From positions 580,972-644,971 of the forward strand of contig CAVWYY010000008.1 in NCBI GenBank assembly GCA_963759375.1: DNA of 64,000 nucleotides, in the 5' to 3' direction. Positions within the stretch are counted from its first letter, which is position 1; every line of letters begins with the position of its first letter. Shown here in pieces: positions 54,089-63,548 of this stretch. The stretch is from DASSUW01 sp963759375. Its GTDB lineage: Bacteria; Actinomycetota; Thermoleophilia; Solirubrobacterales; Solirubrobacteraceae. A program made the position numbers and the translations under genes. The notes beneath the pieces are model-generated. The model saw only the letters and a list, made by a program, of their open reading frames with translations. It ran no database searches and was not told where the DNA came from.

Positions 54089-55619
54089 CCGCGGCGCGTC
54101 GACGGCTGAGCCGAGGGCGGAGCGGCTCGCGCCGGCGACCAGGCTGGCCCGGCCGCCGACAGGGGCGTACCTCGCTCTCATCCTGGCGATGGCCGCCGTG
54201 CTGAGGGTGTGGCAGCTCAACAGCACGGGGTTCAACAGTGATGAAGCGGTCTATGCCGGCCAGGCGGCGGCGATCGCCGACCACCCGGACCTCGGCGAGC
54301 TCTTCCCGATCTTCCGCGCCCACCCCCTGCTGGTGCAGACGGTGCTGTCGGTCGGGTTCCAGCTGCACCTGGCCGAAGGCTTCGAGCGGCTCACGGTCGC
54401 CGCCGTGGGCGTGGCGACGGTCTTCCTGGTCTACGAGCTCGGGCGGCTCCTTTATGGCCGCCCGGCCGGCCTGATCGCCGCGTTGCTGATGGCGCTCATG
54501 CCCTACCACGTCGTGGTCACGCGCCAGGTGCTGCTGGACGGACCGATGACGTTCTTCGCCACGCTCACGCTCCTCCTGCTGGCGCGCTTCGTGCTCACCG
54601 GCCGCCCGTGGTGGCTGTACGGCGCCGGCGCGGCGATGGGCCTCACGTTCCTGTCGAAGGAGACCAGCATCGTCCTGCTCGGAGCGATCTACGCCTTCCT
54701 GGCGTTGACCCCCGAGCTGCGCGTGCGGCTACGTGACCTCGCGGTCTCGCTGGGTGTGATGGGGCTGGTGATCGCGCCGTTCCCGCTCAGCCTCATGCTG
54801 GCCGGCCGAACGGGCACCGGTGAGAGCTACCTCACCTGGCAGCTGTTCCGGCGGCCCAACCACGACTGGCTCTTCTACTTCACGACGGTGCCCGAGGCGA
54901 TCGGCCCACTGGTGGTGCTCGCCGCCGTGGTCGGTCTGTGGCTGTTGCGACGAGAAGCCTCCTGGAGGGAGACGCTGCTCGTCTCATGGATCGCGGTGCC
55001 CGTCGCCTTCTTCTGGCTGTGGCCGGTCAAAGGGTTCCAGTACCTCCTCCCCATCGCGCCCGCGCTCGCGGTATTGGCCGCCAGCGCGCTCTGCCGGTTG
55101 CCGATGCCCGCCGGGCGCGGTCTGAGGTCGCTTGGAGTCGCGATCGTCGCGCTCAGCCTGCTCATTCCGACGTGGCAGCGGGTGCAAGGCGCGCGGCCCG
55201 ACACGTTCCTCGCGGGGTCGGGCGGCCTACCGGGTGGACGCGAGACGGGGCAATGGATCGACGCCAGCGTCCCGGAGGGGTCGACCTTCATGACCATCGG
55301 TCCGTCGATGGCGAATCTCGTCCAGTACTACGGCCACCGCAAGGCTTACGGGCTCTCCGTCAGTCCCAATCCGCTGAACCGGAACCCCTCCTACGAGGCG
55401 CTCCTCAACCCGGATCGTGCGATCCGCGACAGCGAGCTGCAGTACGTGGTCTGGGACACCTTCTCGGCCGCCCGATCAGCGAGCTTCTCGAAGAAGCTCC
55501 TGGGATACGTCGACCGCTACAACGGCCGGGCCGTCCACACCCAGGTGCTGCCCGCCAAGACGGCACTGGGCGAGCGCGCGGACAGGCCGGCCATCGTCAT
55601 CTTCGCGGTGCGGCCGTGA
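54066..55619 (+). CDS. ArnT/PMT-like GT-C glycosyltransferase
   Basis: A 517-residue membrane transferase of the GT39/GT83 type with about 11 helices. The first extracytoplasmic loop carries the acidic motif NSTGFNSDEAVYAGQAA (catalytic Asp-Glu pair), followed by HPLLVQ and FLSKETSIVLL. It would take a sugar from a polyprenyl phosphate made by the GT2 protein and add it to an acceptor outside the membrane. The C-terminal 130 residues are extracytoplasmic. The ATG lies 23 bases inside the upstream gene, and its stop overlaps the next start (GTGA). Confidence 0.9.
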   Translation: MVRVQALSRGASTAEPRAERLAPATRLARPPTGAYLALILAMAAVLRVWQLNSTGFNSDEAVYAGQAAAIADHPDLGELFPIFRAHPLLVQTVLSVGFQLHLAEGFERLTVAAVGVATVFLVYELGRLLYGRPAGLIAALLMALMPYHVVVTRQVLLDGPMTFFATLTLLLLARFVLTGRPWWLYGAGAAMGLTFLSKETSIVLLGAIYAFLALTPELRVRLRDLAVSLGVMGLVIAPFPLSLMLAGRTGTGESYLTWQLFRRPNHDWLFYFTTVPEAIGPLVVLAAVVGLWLLRREASWRETLLVSWIAVPVAFFWLWPVKGFQYLLPIAPALAVLAASALCRLPMPAGRGLRSLGVAIVALSLLIPTWQRVQGARPDTFLAGSGGLPGGRETGQWIDASVPEGSTFMTIGPSMANLVQYYGHRKAYGLSVSPNPLNRNPSYEALLNPDRAIRDSELQYVVWDTFSAARSASFSKKLLGYVDRYNGRAVHTQVLPAKTALGERADRPAIVIFAVRP

Positions 55620-58600
55620 GTCGAGCTGCATTCCTCGTCTCAATCCTGGCCCTCGCGGGCGCGGCGCCCGCCGCCGCCGCCAGCCGTCCGACGACGCCGA
55701 TCCAGCACTTCGTGGTGCTGATGCAGGAGAACCACTCGTTCGACAACTACTTCGGCACCTATCCGGGCGCCGACGGGATCCCCAAGGGCACCTGCATGCC
55801 CGTCGGGAAGCGTTCCCGGCCGTGCGTCCGGCCGTTCCGACTCGGAGGGCTGCCCGTCCCCGATCTCGGTCACGACCGCCGCACCCACCGGATCCAGTAC
55901 GCGCGCGGGCGAATGGACGGCTTCGTCCGGGCGGCCTCGATCGATCGCCAGACGGTGGACCGCTCGGTGATGGGCTACTACGACGACCGCGATCTGCCCT
56001 TCTACTGGAACGTGGCCGACGAATACGTTCTGTTCGACCGGTTCTTCGCCGCCACGACGGACGGCAGCGTGGCGAACCACATGTTCTGGGTGACCGGGAC
56101 GCCGGGCGACCCGGACGGAGGCTTCGGCGACCGAGCCACCATCTTCGACAGGCTCGACCGCCGCGGGATCTCATGGAAGTTCTACGTCGAGGACTACGAC
56201 CCGCGCCAGCCCACTCAGGCAGTGCGGGTGCCGCTCCTCAACTCGGCTCGCTACGTCGGAGACCCGAAGCGCTTCGGCCGCATCGTGGACCTGGACGAGT
56301 ACTACGAGGACCTGCGGGGCGGGAGGCTGCCCGAAGTCGCGTACATCGCGCCCGCCGGCTCGAGCGAGCATCCGCCGGGCCGGATCGGGGCCGGGGAGGC
56401 GCTCGTCAAGCGGCTGATCACCGCCTTGTCGATGAGCAGCGCCTGGGACACCTCTGCGTTCATGTGGACCTACGACGACTGGGGCGGATGGTTCGACCAC
56501 GTGCGGCCGCCGAAGGTTGCCGGAGGCGCGCTGGGATTTCGGGTGCCGGCCCTGCTGGTGAGTCCGTACGCGCGCCGCGGCTACGTCGACAGCACCCGGC
56601 TCGACGCCACCTCGATCCTCCGGTTCATCGAGGACAACTGGAAGCTCGAGCCGCTCGCGGGGCGCGACGCTCGAGCCAACAGCCTCGCCGGCGCATTCGA
56701 CTTCTCGGAGGCGCCCCGCGCGCCCAGCATCGTCGCCGCCGAGCGCGGCCCCGAGGACCCGACCGCGGTCCGTCGCTGGGTGATCTACCTGGGGTACGGA
56801 GCCGCCCTCGTCCTGAGCGCCCTGTTGATCGGCTGGGGGGTCCTGCGTCCCGCTGCGGCGGCGTTGGTGCTGGCGATGGCCGTCCTGCTCGCCCTGGGCA
56901 CGGACGCGGCCGACGCGCAGACGCCTCGAGGCGGGCCGGTCCCGCCCACCATCCAGACAGTCCCGGCGGTGCCGGGCATGCGGTTCGCGCTCGACGGTCA
57001 CCGCTTCGAGGCCGGCCGCGCCGGACGAGCGACGCCACCCGCGGCGCTCCGCCGAGCCGGCGCGTCGCTGCGCGCGCTCGACACGCAGATCGCGCCGGGC
57101 GTCCGCGCGAGGTTCGACCGCTGGTACTCCGGTCGCAAGATCGCTGCGCTCACGCTCTACCACCGCGTCGGGATCAGCTTCGTCGACCTCGACGCGAACG
57201 CCGTCGCCCCGCGCGCCGTCACATCGGTCACGTTGCGGGGCAGTGACGGGAGCCGGCACGTGCTGGCGGGCGCCCGCCAGATGTGGCTGCAGGGCAACCG
57301 GGTCGTGCCCGAGAGCCTGGGCAGGACCTCGACGCGGCTGTACTACTCGGCCGACGAGGTGCTCGTCGGCGGCTCGAACGTCGTGCATCGCGGCCAGCAG
57401 CGCTTCTTCCCTGCGGCCAGTCCGAAGGTGCAGCTGCGGCTGCTGCTCTTCGCAGCGCGCGTGACCGTCCGTGATGCTTTGCTCGGCTTCCCGATCGGCT
57501 CCGCCGTTCGGCTGAAGTACCCGAACGGCGACGAGCAACGAGAGGCGCTCGGCCCAAGCGCCGACCTGACGGTGGAGTCGCTGCCACGGGGCGACTACCG
57601 GGTGAGCGTCGACGCGCTCGGAATCTCCTCGTCGAGACCGGTTGCGCTGTCGCGCAACCAGGAGGTGAACGTGCTGGTGATCAGCTGGCTGGACATCGCC
57701 GTGGTGTTGCTGATCCTCGGGTCGCTCGCCCTGGCCCTGCTGTTCGTCCGCCGGCCCGCACCGGCCGGTCGCCGGCACGCCGCCGGCCTCGTCGCGCTGG
57801 TGCTGGCCGCCGTCGCGATCTTGACCGCCACGGCCCCGCCGGCGAGGGCGGCGGCGCCACCTGACCCGGTGTTCGCCTACTACTACATCTGGTTCAACGC
57901 GAGCTCTTGGAATCGAGCCAAGACCGACTATCCGCTTCTCGGTCGTTACTCGAGCGACGAGCGCGAGGTGATGCGAACCCACGTCGAGTGGGCGAAGCGG
58001 GCGGGCATCGACGGCTTCATCGTGAGCTGGAAGAGCACGCCGGTTCTGAACCGCCGCCTGCGGCGGCTCGCCGAGGTCGCCGAGGCCGAGCGGTTCAAGC
58101 TCTTGGTGATCTACCAGGGGCTCGACTTCGAGCGCGAGCCGCTTCCCGCGCCACGCGTGGCCCGGGACCTCGACGTCTTTGAGCACCGTTACGCGCGGCG
58201 CCGGGCGTTTCACGTCTTCGGCAAGCCGTTGGTCATCTGGTCGGGCACGCCCCGGTTCACGCGGGCGCAGCTCTCGAGCGTGACGGAGCGGGCGCGGCGA
58301 AAGCTGCTCGTGCTGGCGTCCGAGCGAAACGTGGCTGGGTACCGGCGCGTCGCCGGCGTCGTGGACGGCAACGCCTACTACTGGGGATCGGTCGATCCGG
58401 CGACGTACCCGGGCTACGCCGAGAAGCTTGCGGCGATGGGAGCGGCGATCCATTCGCGCTCCGGCCTCTGGATCGCGCCCGCCGCTCCGGGCTTCGACGC
58501 GAGACTCGTCGGCGGCACCAGCGTCGTCGATCGCCGGGATGGGGCGACCCTGCGCACCCAGCTCGACGCGGCGACCCGCTCGTCCCCCGATGCGATCGGC

Positions 58601-58891
58601 CTGATCAGCTGGAACGAGTTCAGCGAGAACACGCACGTAGAGCCGAGCCAGAGGTACGGCTCGCGTTATCTGAACGTGGTCGGCGACGTGCGCGGCGCGC
58701 GGCTTCCGGGGGCGCGCGACTTCGACTCGAGCGAGCCGGCGGCCACCGGCGTCAACTACGGCCTGCCGCTCCTGGGCGGGGTGGCGCTGTTCTTCGTCGG
58801 GGGTTTCCTGGTGCTGCTGAGGCGCTCGCGGCGACGCGTTCCTCCCGCTCCCCCCAGTCTCACTCGTCGAGGGTACGGAGGTCCCCAATAG
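55616..58891 (+). CDS. Secreted phosphoesterase / beta-domain / GH99-like glycosidase fusion
   Basis: A 1091-residue multi-domain protein. Signal peptide 1-22. Residues 28-370 are a phosphoesterase of the phospholipase C/AcpA family (VVLMQENHSFDNYFGTYPG, TTDGSVANHMFW, FMWTYDDWGGWFDHV). Helices at 388-433, an unknown beta-rich part (435-685), helices at 689-745, and then a GH99-like barrel (752-1025; FAYYYIWFNASSW, IDGFIVSWKS, ISWNEFSENTHVEPS) and a last helix (1048-1068). Two inner segments look like signal peptides (412-434, 724-746), as if three secreted-protein genes had fused. Start GTG overlaps the ArnT-like stop. Confidence 0.85.
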   Translation: MSRAAFLVSILALAGAAPAAAASRPTTPIQHFVVLMQENHSFDNYFGTYPGADGIPKGTCMPVGKRSRPCVRPFRLGGLPVPDLGHDRRTHRIQYARGRMDGFVRAASIDRQTVDRSVMGYYDDRDLPFYWNVADEYVLFDRFFAATTDGSVANHMFWVTGTPGDPDGGFGDRATIFDRLDRRGISWKFYVEDYDPRQPTQAVRVPLLNSARYVGDPKRFGRIVDLDEYYEDLRGGRLPEVAYIAPAGSSEHPPGRIGAGEALVKRLITALSMSSAWDTSAFMWTYDDWGGWFDHVRPPKVAGGALGFRVPALLVSPYARRGYVDSTRLDATSILRFIEDNWKLEPLAGRDARANSLAGAFDFSEAPRAPSIVAAERGPEDPTAVRRWVIYLGYGAALVLSALLIGWGVLRPAAAALVLAMAVLLALGTDAADAQTPRGGPVPPTIQTVPAVPGMRFALDGHRFEAGRAGRATPPAALRRAGASLRALDTQIAPGVRARFDRWYSGRKIAALTLYHRVGISFVDLDANAVAPRAVTSVTLRGSDGSRHVLAGARQMWLQGNRVVPESLGRTSTRLYYSADEVLVGGSNVVHRGQQRFFPAASPKVQLRLLLFAARVTVRDALLGFPIGSAVRLKYPNGDEQREALGPSADLTVESLPRGDYRVSVDALGISSSRPVALSRNQEVNVLVISWLDIAVVLLILGSLALALLFVRRPAPAGRRHAAGLVALVLAAVAILTATAPPARAAAPPDPVFAYYYIWFNASSWNRAKTDYPLLGRYSSDEREVMRTHVEWAKRAGIDGFIVSWKSTPVLNRRLRRLAEVAEAERFKLLVIYQGLDFEREPLPAPRVARDLDVFEHRYARRRAFHVFGKPLVIWSGTPRFTRAQLSSVTERARRKLLVLASERNVAGYRRVAGVVDGNAYYWGSVDPATYPGYAEKLAAMGAAIHSRSGLWIAPAAPGFDARLVGGTSVVDRRDGATLRTQLDAATRSSPDAIGLISWNEFSENTHVEPSQRYGSRYLNVVGDVRGARLPGARDFDSSEPAATGVNYGLPLLGGVALFFVGGFLVLLRRSRRRVPPAPPSLTRRGYGGPQ

Positions 58892-58945
58892 GCGGCTTGT
58901 GGCCCCGAATTCTGAGTTCTATGGTCGAATCGAGGAGGATCTGAC

Positions 58946-60409
58946 GTGACTCGCATACGCCCGGCGGCCACCCGGCGGCCCATTCGGCTGGTGCTGGCGC
59001 TCGTCCTCATGCTGCCGGCGACAGCGGCGTTGGCGCCCGCGGCCGTGGCGCAGGACCCCGTCATCGCCACTGCCGGCGACATCGCCTGCGCTCCGGGCGA
59101 TCCCGTGACCGCTGATACCTGCCACCAGCAGGCGACGTCCGACCTGCTCGTGGCCGCTCCACTCGCCGCGGTGCTCCCGCTCGGGGACATCCAATACGAC
59201 AGCTCCTCGCTGGCCAACATCCTGGGGTCGTACCACCCGACGTGGGGACGGGTGAAGGCGATCAGCCGTCCGATCGTCGGCAACCACGAGGGCAGCGGGT
59301 CGGGCTACTTCGACTACTTCAACGGGGCGGGTGTCTCGGATGGCCCGGCGGGCCTCAGAGGCAAGGGGTGGTACAGCTTCGACGTCGGCACGTGGCATCT
59401 GGTGGCGCTCAACTCGAACTGCGATGACGTGGGCTGCACGGCCGGCTCGGAGCAGGAGCAGTGGCTGCGCGCCGACCTCGCCGCGCATCCCACCAGCTGC
59501 ACGCTCGCCTACTGGCACCATCCGCGCTACAGCTCGGGCCACGAGGGTGACAACACCTTCATGCAGCCGCTCTGGGCAGCGCTCGACGACGCGGGCGCCG
59601 AGATCGTCCTGTCTGGACACAGCCACGACTATGAGCGCGTCGCTCCGGTGGACCGAAACGGCACCGTGAACCAGGCCGGGGGCATCCGCCAGTTCGTGGT
59701 GGGCACGGGCGGGGCGTTCTTCACCGGAGGGCTGGGAACGCGGATCCCGCAGAGCGAGGCCGCGCAGAACGACACCTTCGGCGTGCTTTTCCTGACTCTG
59801 CACGCGACGAGCTACGACTGGCGCTTCGTTCCCGAGGCGGGAAAGACATTCGCCGATTCCGGCAGCACTGCATGTCATCGGCTCATTGCGCCACCTCCGC
59901 CGCCGCCTCCGCCGGATGTGACGGCGCCGACAATCTCGAAGGTGAAGGTGTCGCCGGCGCGGTTCCCGGCCGTGCGGAAGCGCGCCGGCCGGCCCGGCAT
60001 CTCGAACCTGACGCTCTCGCGTACGCGCTTCACCGTCGCCGACAGGGCCGCCGCGGCCACCAAGGGGGGTACGACGTTCCGCTACAGGCTGTCGGAAGCC
60101 GCCACCGTCACCGTCACGCTGCGGCGTAAGTCGGTCGGCCGGAAGGTCGCGGGGAAGTGCCGAACCCGAACCCGCGCGAACCGCCGGCGCCCGGCCTGCA
60201 TCCGCCTTCGCCGGGTTGGCCGGCTCCGCCAGCAGGGCGCAGCTGGGCTTAACAAGCGGCGGTTCAGTGGCTGGCTGGGCAAGCGCAGGCTTCATACAGG
60301 CTCTTACCGAGCTCGTTTCGTCGCCATCGATGCGGCCGGCAACCGCTCCCGATCGAAGGCGGTCAGCTTCACCATCATCGCCCGCCGGCCACGCCCAGGC
60401 TCGCGTTGA
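58946..60409 (+). CDS. Secreted metallophosphoesterase with Pro-rich linker and C-terminal beta domain
   Basis: A 487-residue exported enzyme. After a signal peptide (to about residue 35) the metal motifs are TAGDIAC, PLGDIQYD, VGNHEGSG, YWHHPRYSS and SGHSHDYER, the order of purple-acid-phosphatase-like phosphoesterases. A run of eight prolines (about 314-321) leads to a basic C-terminal domain (LSRTRFTVADRAAAAT, DAAGNRSRSKAVSF) typical of cell-surface repeats in this group. GTG start with AGGAGGAT about 6 bases upstream. Possibly acts on the same phosphate-bearing polymer as the neighbouring phosphoesterase. Confidence 0.88.
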   Translation: MTRIRPAATRRPIRLVLALVLMLPATAALAPAAVAQDPVIATAGDIACAPGDPVTADTCHQQATSDLLVAAPLAAVLPLGDIQYDSSSLANILGSYHPTWGRVKAISRPIVGNHEGSGSGYFDYFNGAGVSDGPAGLRGKGWYSFDVGTWHLVALNSNCDDVGCTAGSEQEQWLRADLAAHPTSCTLAYWHHPRYSSGHEGDNTFMQPLWAALDDAGAEIVLSGHSHDYERVAPVDRNGTVNQAGGIRQFVVGTGGAFFTGGLGTRIPQSEAAQNDTFGVLFLTLHATSYDWRFVPEAGKTFADSGSTACHRLIAPPPPPPPPDVTAPTISKVKVSPARFPAVRKRAGRPGISNLTLSRTRFTVADRAAAATKGGTTFRYRLSEAATVTVTLRRKSVGRKVAGKCRTRTRANRRRPACIRLRRVGRLRQQGAAGLNKRRFSGWLGKRRLHTGSYRARFVAIDAAGNRSRSKAVSFTIIARRPRPGSR

Positions 60410-60439
60410 CATCACACATCCGCAGGTCTACGTTCACAA

Positions 60440-61136
60440 ATGCTCAGAATGGCCAACCGAGGAGGGCCAACCCTCTTGGAGTCGCAGGCTCCACTTTCAA
60501 GGATGTGCAGGGCGGGGGTGTACTCCAGCGTCCGCGGACTGTTCTTGCGGGCGCCCCTCGGTGTCGTCGCGTTGGCCACGCTCTCACTGGTGCTCGCGGG
60601 TGCCTCGACCGCGGCTGCTCAGCAGCCCGATCCCGCGCCGGGTCCGCCACCCGTGACTCCGGACGCCGCCCCGGGTGCCGTGCCTTCTCCGCCCGCGCAA
60701 CGCGCCCCGGTGCAGCCCGTCGCGCCGACATCCGGCGAACCACCAGCCCCCGTTCCGACTGTCGCGCCGGCGCCGGCGACGTCCAATCCCGCGCCGAGCG
60801 CGCCCGCCGGTACCGGATCGCGCGCTCGAGAGCGGGCCGCGAAGCCGCGGGCGCGGCGGCGCGCTGAGCGTCGTGGTCGCCACGAGCGCAACGCCGCCGC
60901 TGTGAGGCGACGGGCAGCGGCCACGAGGCGAAAGGCCGCGGCCGCCAAGGAGGCGGCGGCGCTACGGTCGAGCTCGCTCGTGCGCGCTCGGATCGCTCCT
61001 CCCGAGCACGAAATCGGCGGACGACAACCACTCGGAAATCGTCCTCGCCGGCGCGGGAGTGCTCCTGGCGCTCGTGCTGGCGAGCGGCTCCCTGCTCTCC
61101 GTGGCGACGCGGAAGATGAATGGCCAGTTGCGATGA
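60440..61136 (+). pseudogene. Secreted Pro/Ala/Arg-rich membrane protein, probable +1 frameshift
   Basis: A low-complexity exported protein. A signal peptide (LGVVALATLSLVLAGASTAAAQQ), a Pro-rich stretch and an Arg/Ala-rich stretch (ERNAAAVRRRAAATRRKAAAAKEAAALRSSS) are in one frame; a good membrane helix (SEIVLAGAGVLLALVLASGSLL) and the ending MNGQLR with TGA at 61134-61136 are in another. One extra base at about 60975-61020 would join them, and that TGA overlaps the next ATG exactly (ATGA), which supports the mended reading. Start uncertain (ATG 60440, ATG 60503 or GTG 60518). Confidence 0.6.
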
Positions 61137-62236
61137 GGGGAGTGGTGCGTCATCTGCTCGTCGTATTGGTTGCGGTGGCTGTCGCTGGCGGCGTTCTGGC
61201 GGCTCGGGCGGCCGCTCAATCCGTCACCGTCTCCTGTGATTCGCCAAGCAGCCACGACACGTGCGACCGGTGGTACAGGAGCGGCTCGGTGTTTCTGGAT
61301 TGGAACGTGGACTCTCAGCCCGTTCCTACGAGCGTCACCGGTTGCGTCGGTGGCCTCTTCACCACCGAGGCACGCGAGGTACGCACGTGCAAGGTTGTCT
61401 GGCCAGGAACGACTGTCACGAAGGACGTCTGGATCGGCATCGACAGGACGCCGCCGCAACTCGTCGCCCTCGTTCCGAACCGGCCAGCGGACTACAACGG
61501 CTGGTACAGCCGGCCGGTCGGACTGACGTTCCGGGCTGTCGACCGAACGTCTGGCGTGGCCGCCTGCAGCTCGATGGGCTATGGCGGTCCGGATGGGCTG
61601 GGAATCGCGATCAGCGGACGCTGCACCGACGTAGCGGGCAACGCCGGGTCCGGCTCGTTCCCGCTCTACTACGACGCCACCCCGCCACAGCGCCCGTCGG
61701 TCGAGGCGCTGCCGAGGAACCGACGCGTGCGCGTCGCATGGACCCCTTCGCCGAACTCGCAGGCGGAGGTCGTGCGCATCCGCAAGAACGGTGCGCCGAA
61801 GCTGCTCTACCGCGGCCCGAACGCTCACTTCATCCACCGCAAGCTCCACAACGGACGGCGCTATCGCTATCGCGTCACGCTCATCGACCAAGCCGGAAAC
61901 CGGTCGGCCGGTAGGGCGAGCGCGGTGCCCACCGCCTCCCCGCTCCTGCGGCCGGCGAACGGGCAGCGCGTCCGCGGCGCACCGCTGCTCGTGTGGAAGC
62001 GGGTGAAGCGGGCGACCTACTACAACGCCCAGCTCGTTCGGAACGACACGAAGATCCTCAGCAGCTGGCCGCGCAAGCCGCACCTGCAGCTCCGTCGCCG
62101 GTGGCGCTTCAACAACCACGTTCGGCGATTGGTGCCGGGTCACTACTGCTGGTATGTCTGGCCGGGCCTTGGCTCGCGCTCCGAGCGCCGCTACGGTCAC
62201 CGGCTCGGCAAGAGCTGCTTCTTCGTCGTGCGCTGA
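61133..62236 (+). CDS. Secreted surface protein with Ig/fibronectin-like domains
   Basis: A 367-residue exported protein with a signal peptide (VVRHLLVVLVAVAVAGGVLAARAAAQ). Two Cys-bearing beta domains follow: about 28-195 (CDSPSSHDTCDRWY, PPQLVALVPNRPADYNGWYSRPVGLTF, CTDVAGNAGSGSF), like the Ig-type repeats of adhesins, and about 197-280 (RRVRVAWTPSPNSQAEVVRI, RYRYRVTLIDQAGNRS), a fibronectin III-like module. The C-terminal part (VWKRVKRATYYNAQL, PGHYCWYVWPGLG) is a further beta domain. Basic overall. Likely on the cell surface; binding partner unknown. Confidence 0.8.
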   Translation: MRGVVRHLLVVLVAVAVAGGVLAARAAAQSVTVSCDSPSSHDTCDRWYRSGSVFLDWNVDSQPVPTSVTGCVGGLFTTEAREVRTCKVVWPGTTVTKDVWIGIDRTPPQLVALVPNRPADYNGWYSRPVGLTFRAVDRTSGVAACSSMGYGGPDGLGIAISGRCTDVAGNAGSGSFPLYYDATPPQRPSVEALPRNRRVRVAWTPSPNSQAEVVRIRKNGAPKLLYRGPNAHFIHRKLHNGRRYRYRVTLIDQAGNRSAGRASAVPTASPLLRPANGQRVRGAPLLVWKRVKRATYYNAQLVRNDTKILSSWPRKPHLQLRRRWRFNNHVRRLVPGHYCWYVWPGLGSRSERRYGHRLGKSCFFVVR

Positions 62237-62255
62237 CCGGCGCGCGGCGTCAGCG
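62231..62255. terminator. Bidirectional terminator hairpin
   Basis: CGCTGAC (62231-62237) pairs perfectly with GTCAGCG (62249-62255), and both stop codons of the converging genes lie in the arms. The 11-base loop is all G and C. Position between two convergent gene ends supports a terminator role. Confidence 0.5.
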
Positions 62256-63383
62256 CCGAACGCGAACGCGCTCGCAGCCCCGCACGCGGTCGACACGATC
62301 GACCCGGGCGATGTCGCGCCCCGGACCGCAGTTGACCCGGTCGAAGCTGCCGTTCGCTGCGCGCAGGCGGTCGTTGCCGCGGCCGCCAAGGAGGCGGTTC
62401 CGGCCGGGTCCGCCCGTCAGTCGATCCTTGCCGGCGCCGCCGGAGAGGCGATCCTTGCCGGTGCCGCCGACGAGCAGGTCGTCACCGCCGTTGCCCGTAA
62501 TGCGGTCGTTGCCCCCCACCCCCTTTGCGCTGTCGTCGCCGAGCAGGCGGTCGTCGCCCCGGCCGCCGGACAGGCGGTCGGATCCCACGCCCCCGAAGAC
62601 GCAGTCGTCTCGACGCTTCCCCTTGAGCTTGTCGTCTCCCTGCAGGCCGAACAGGCTGTCCCCGAGGCGGGTGCCGGCCAGGCGGTCGTTCTCCGGCGTG
62701 CCCACCATGTCGTTGGCGCATGCGCCCGGAGCCAGGGTGCGCGTCTCGGCCGGGCCGAGAAGAGCCACAGCTGAAGGGGCCGGCGGAGCGGGCCCTGCGG
62801 CCGGTGGCGGCGGAACGACGCCCCGGTCGACGATCTCGCAATCGAGCGCGATCGAGTCGGCGGCGTCGGCCATGACGGTGTCATTGCCGTCCCCGCAGCT
62901 CACTACGTCGCCCCTGTCGCCACGGGCGTCGATGACGTCATCGCCGGCGCCGCCGGTGTGCGTGTCGACCCCTTTGTTCCCCCGGAGGATGTCGTTGGCG
63001 GAGCCGCCCGCGAGCGAGTCGTTGCCGTCCCCACCCGACAGCGTGGAACGCGTCGCGGTGGTGTTCGTGACGCTGTCGGCCCCGTCTCCGCCGCTCACCG
63101 TGATCCCGATGATCCCGGTCGCCGAACAGCTGACGCTGGAGCCGGTGCCGATGCAGGCAGGTGCCGCAGTGATGGTCGCCCCAGGGTCGGCGAGCAAGTA
63201 GTCCGCTCCGGCCAGCGAGATGGTGAGGTTGTTCACCTCGCCAGGCCCAGCGGCGTAGAAGACACGCTTGATACGGGTGTTCGCCGTCGCCGCCACGGCC
63301 GCTGCAGGAGCCAGCGCGAGCACGCACAGAACTGCGATCCCCGCGCACTGAACCATCGCGATGTCCCGACTCTCCCCACGCAT
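62250..63383 (-). CDS. Secreted RTX-repeat (hemolysin-type calcium-binding) protein
   Basis: A 377-residue exported protein with a signal peptide (about 1-32, AVLCVLALAPAAAVAA). It has two blocks of RTX nonapeptides: about residues 97-160 (SGGDGADSV, SGGDGNDSL, TGGAGDDVI) and about 225-350 (FGGVGSDRL, SGGRGDDRL, TGNGGDDLL, SGGAGKDRL), separated by a Pro-rich linker. These bind Ca2+ and fold as a parallel beta-roll outside the cell. No toxin or protease domain is present. The matching DNA repeats are coding and do not form a CRISPR array. Confidence 0.88.
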   Translation of the reverse strand: MRGESRDIAMVQCAGIAVLCVLALAPAAAVAATANTRIKRVFYAAGPGEVNNLTISLAGADYLLADPGATITAAPACIGTGSSVSCSATGIIGITVSGGDGADSVTNTTATRSTLSGGDGNDSLAGGSANDILRGNKGVDTHTGGAGDDVIDARGDRGDVVSCGDGNDTVMADAADSIALDCEIVDRGVVPPPPAAGPAPPAPSAVALLGPAETRTLAPGACANDMVGTPENDRLAGTRLGDSLFGLQGDDKLKGKRRDDCVFGGVGSDRLSGGRGDDRLLGDDSAKGVGGNDRITGNGGDDLLVGGTGKDRLSGGAGKDRLTGGPGRNRLLGGRGNDRLRAANGSFDRVNCGPGRDIARVDRVDRVRGCERVRVRR

Positions 63384-63548
63384 GCCCGCGGCCCTCCTTT
63401 CCGCCCCGCGGGCTCAACCCGGGAGCCGGGGCGCTCGGGCTATCCGGGTGGAAGCTCGCCGCCCGGATTCAGCCTAGGACCAGAGCGCTACCGCGCGCAT
63501 CGCACCAACGAGTGATCTTTGCTCCTCAGACGAGGGCTTCTGAGTCGC

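Noticed and set aside
62400..63050. Short regular DNA repeats resembling a CRISPR array
   Set aside because: They are the coding copies of RTX nonapeptides, with a 27-base period and no unique spacers.
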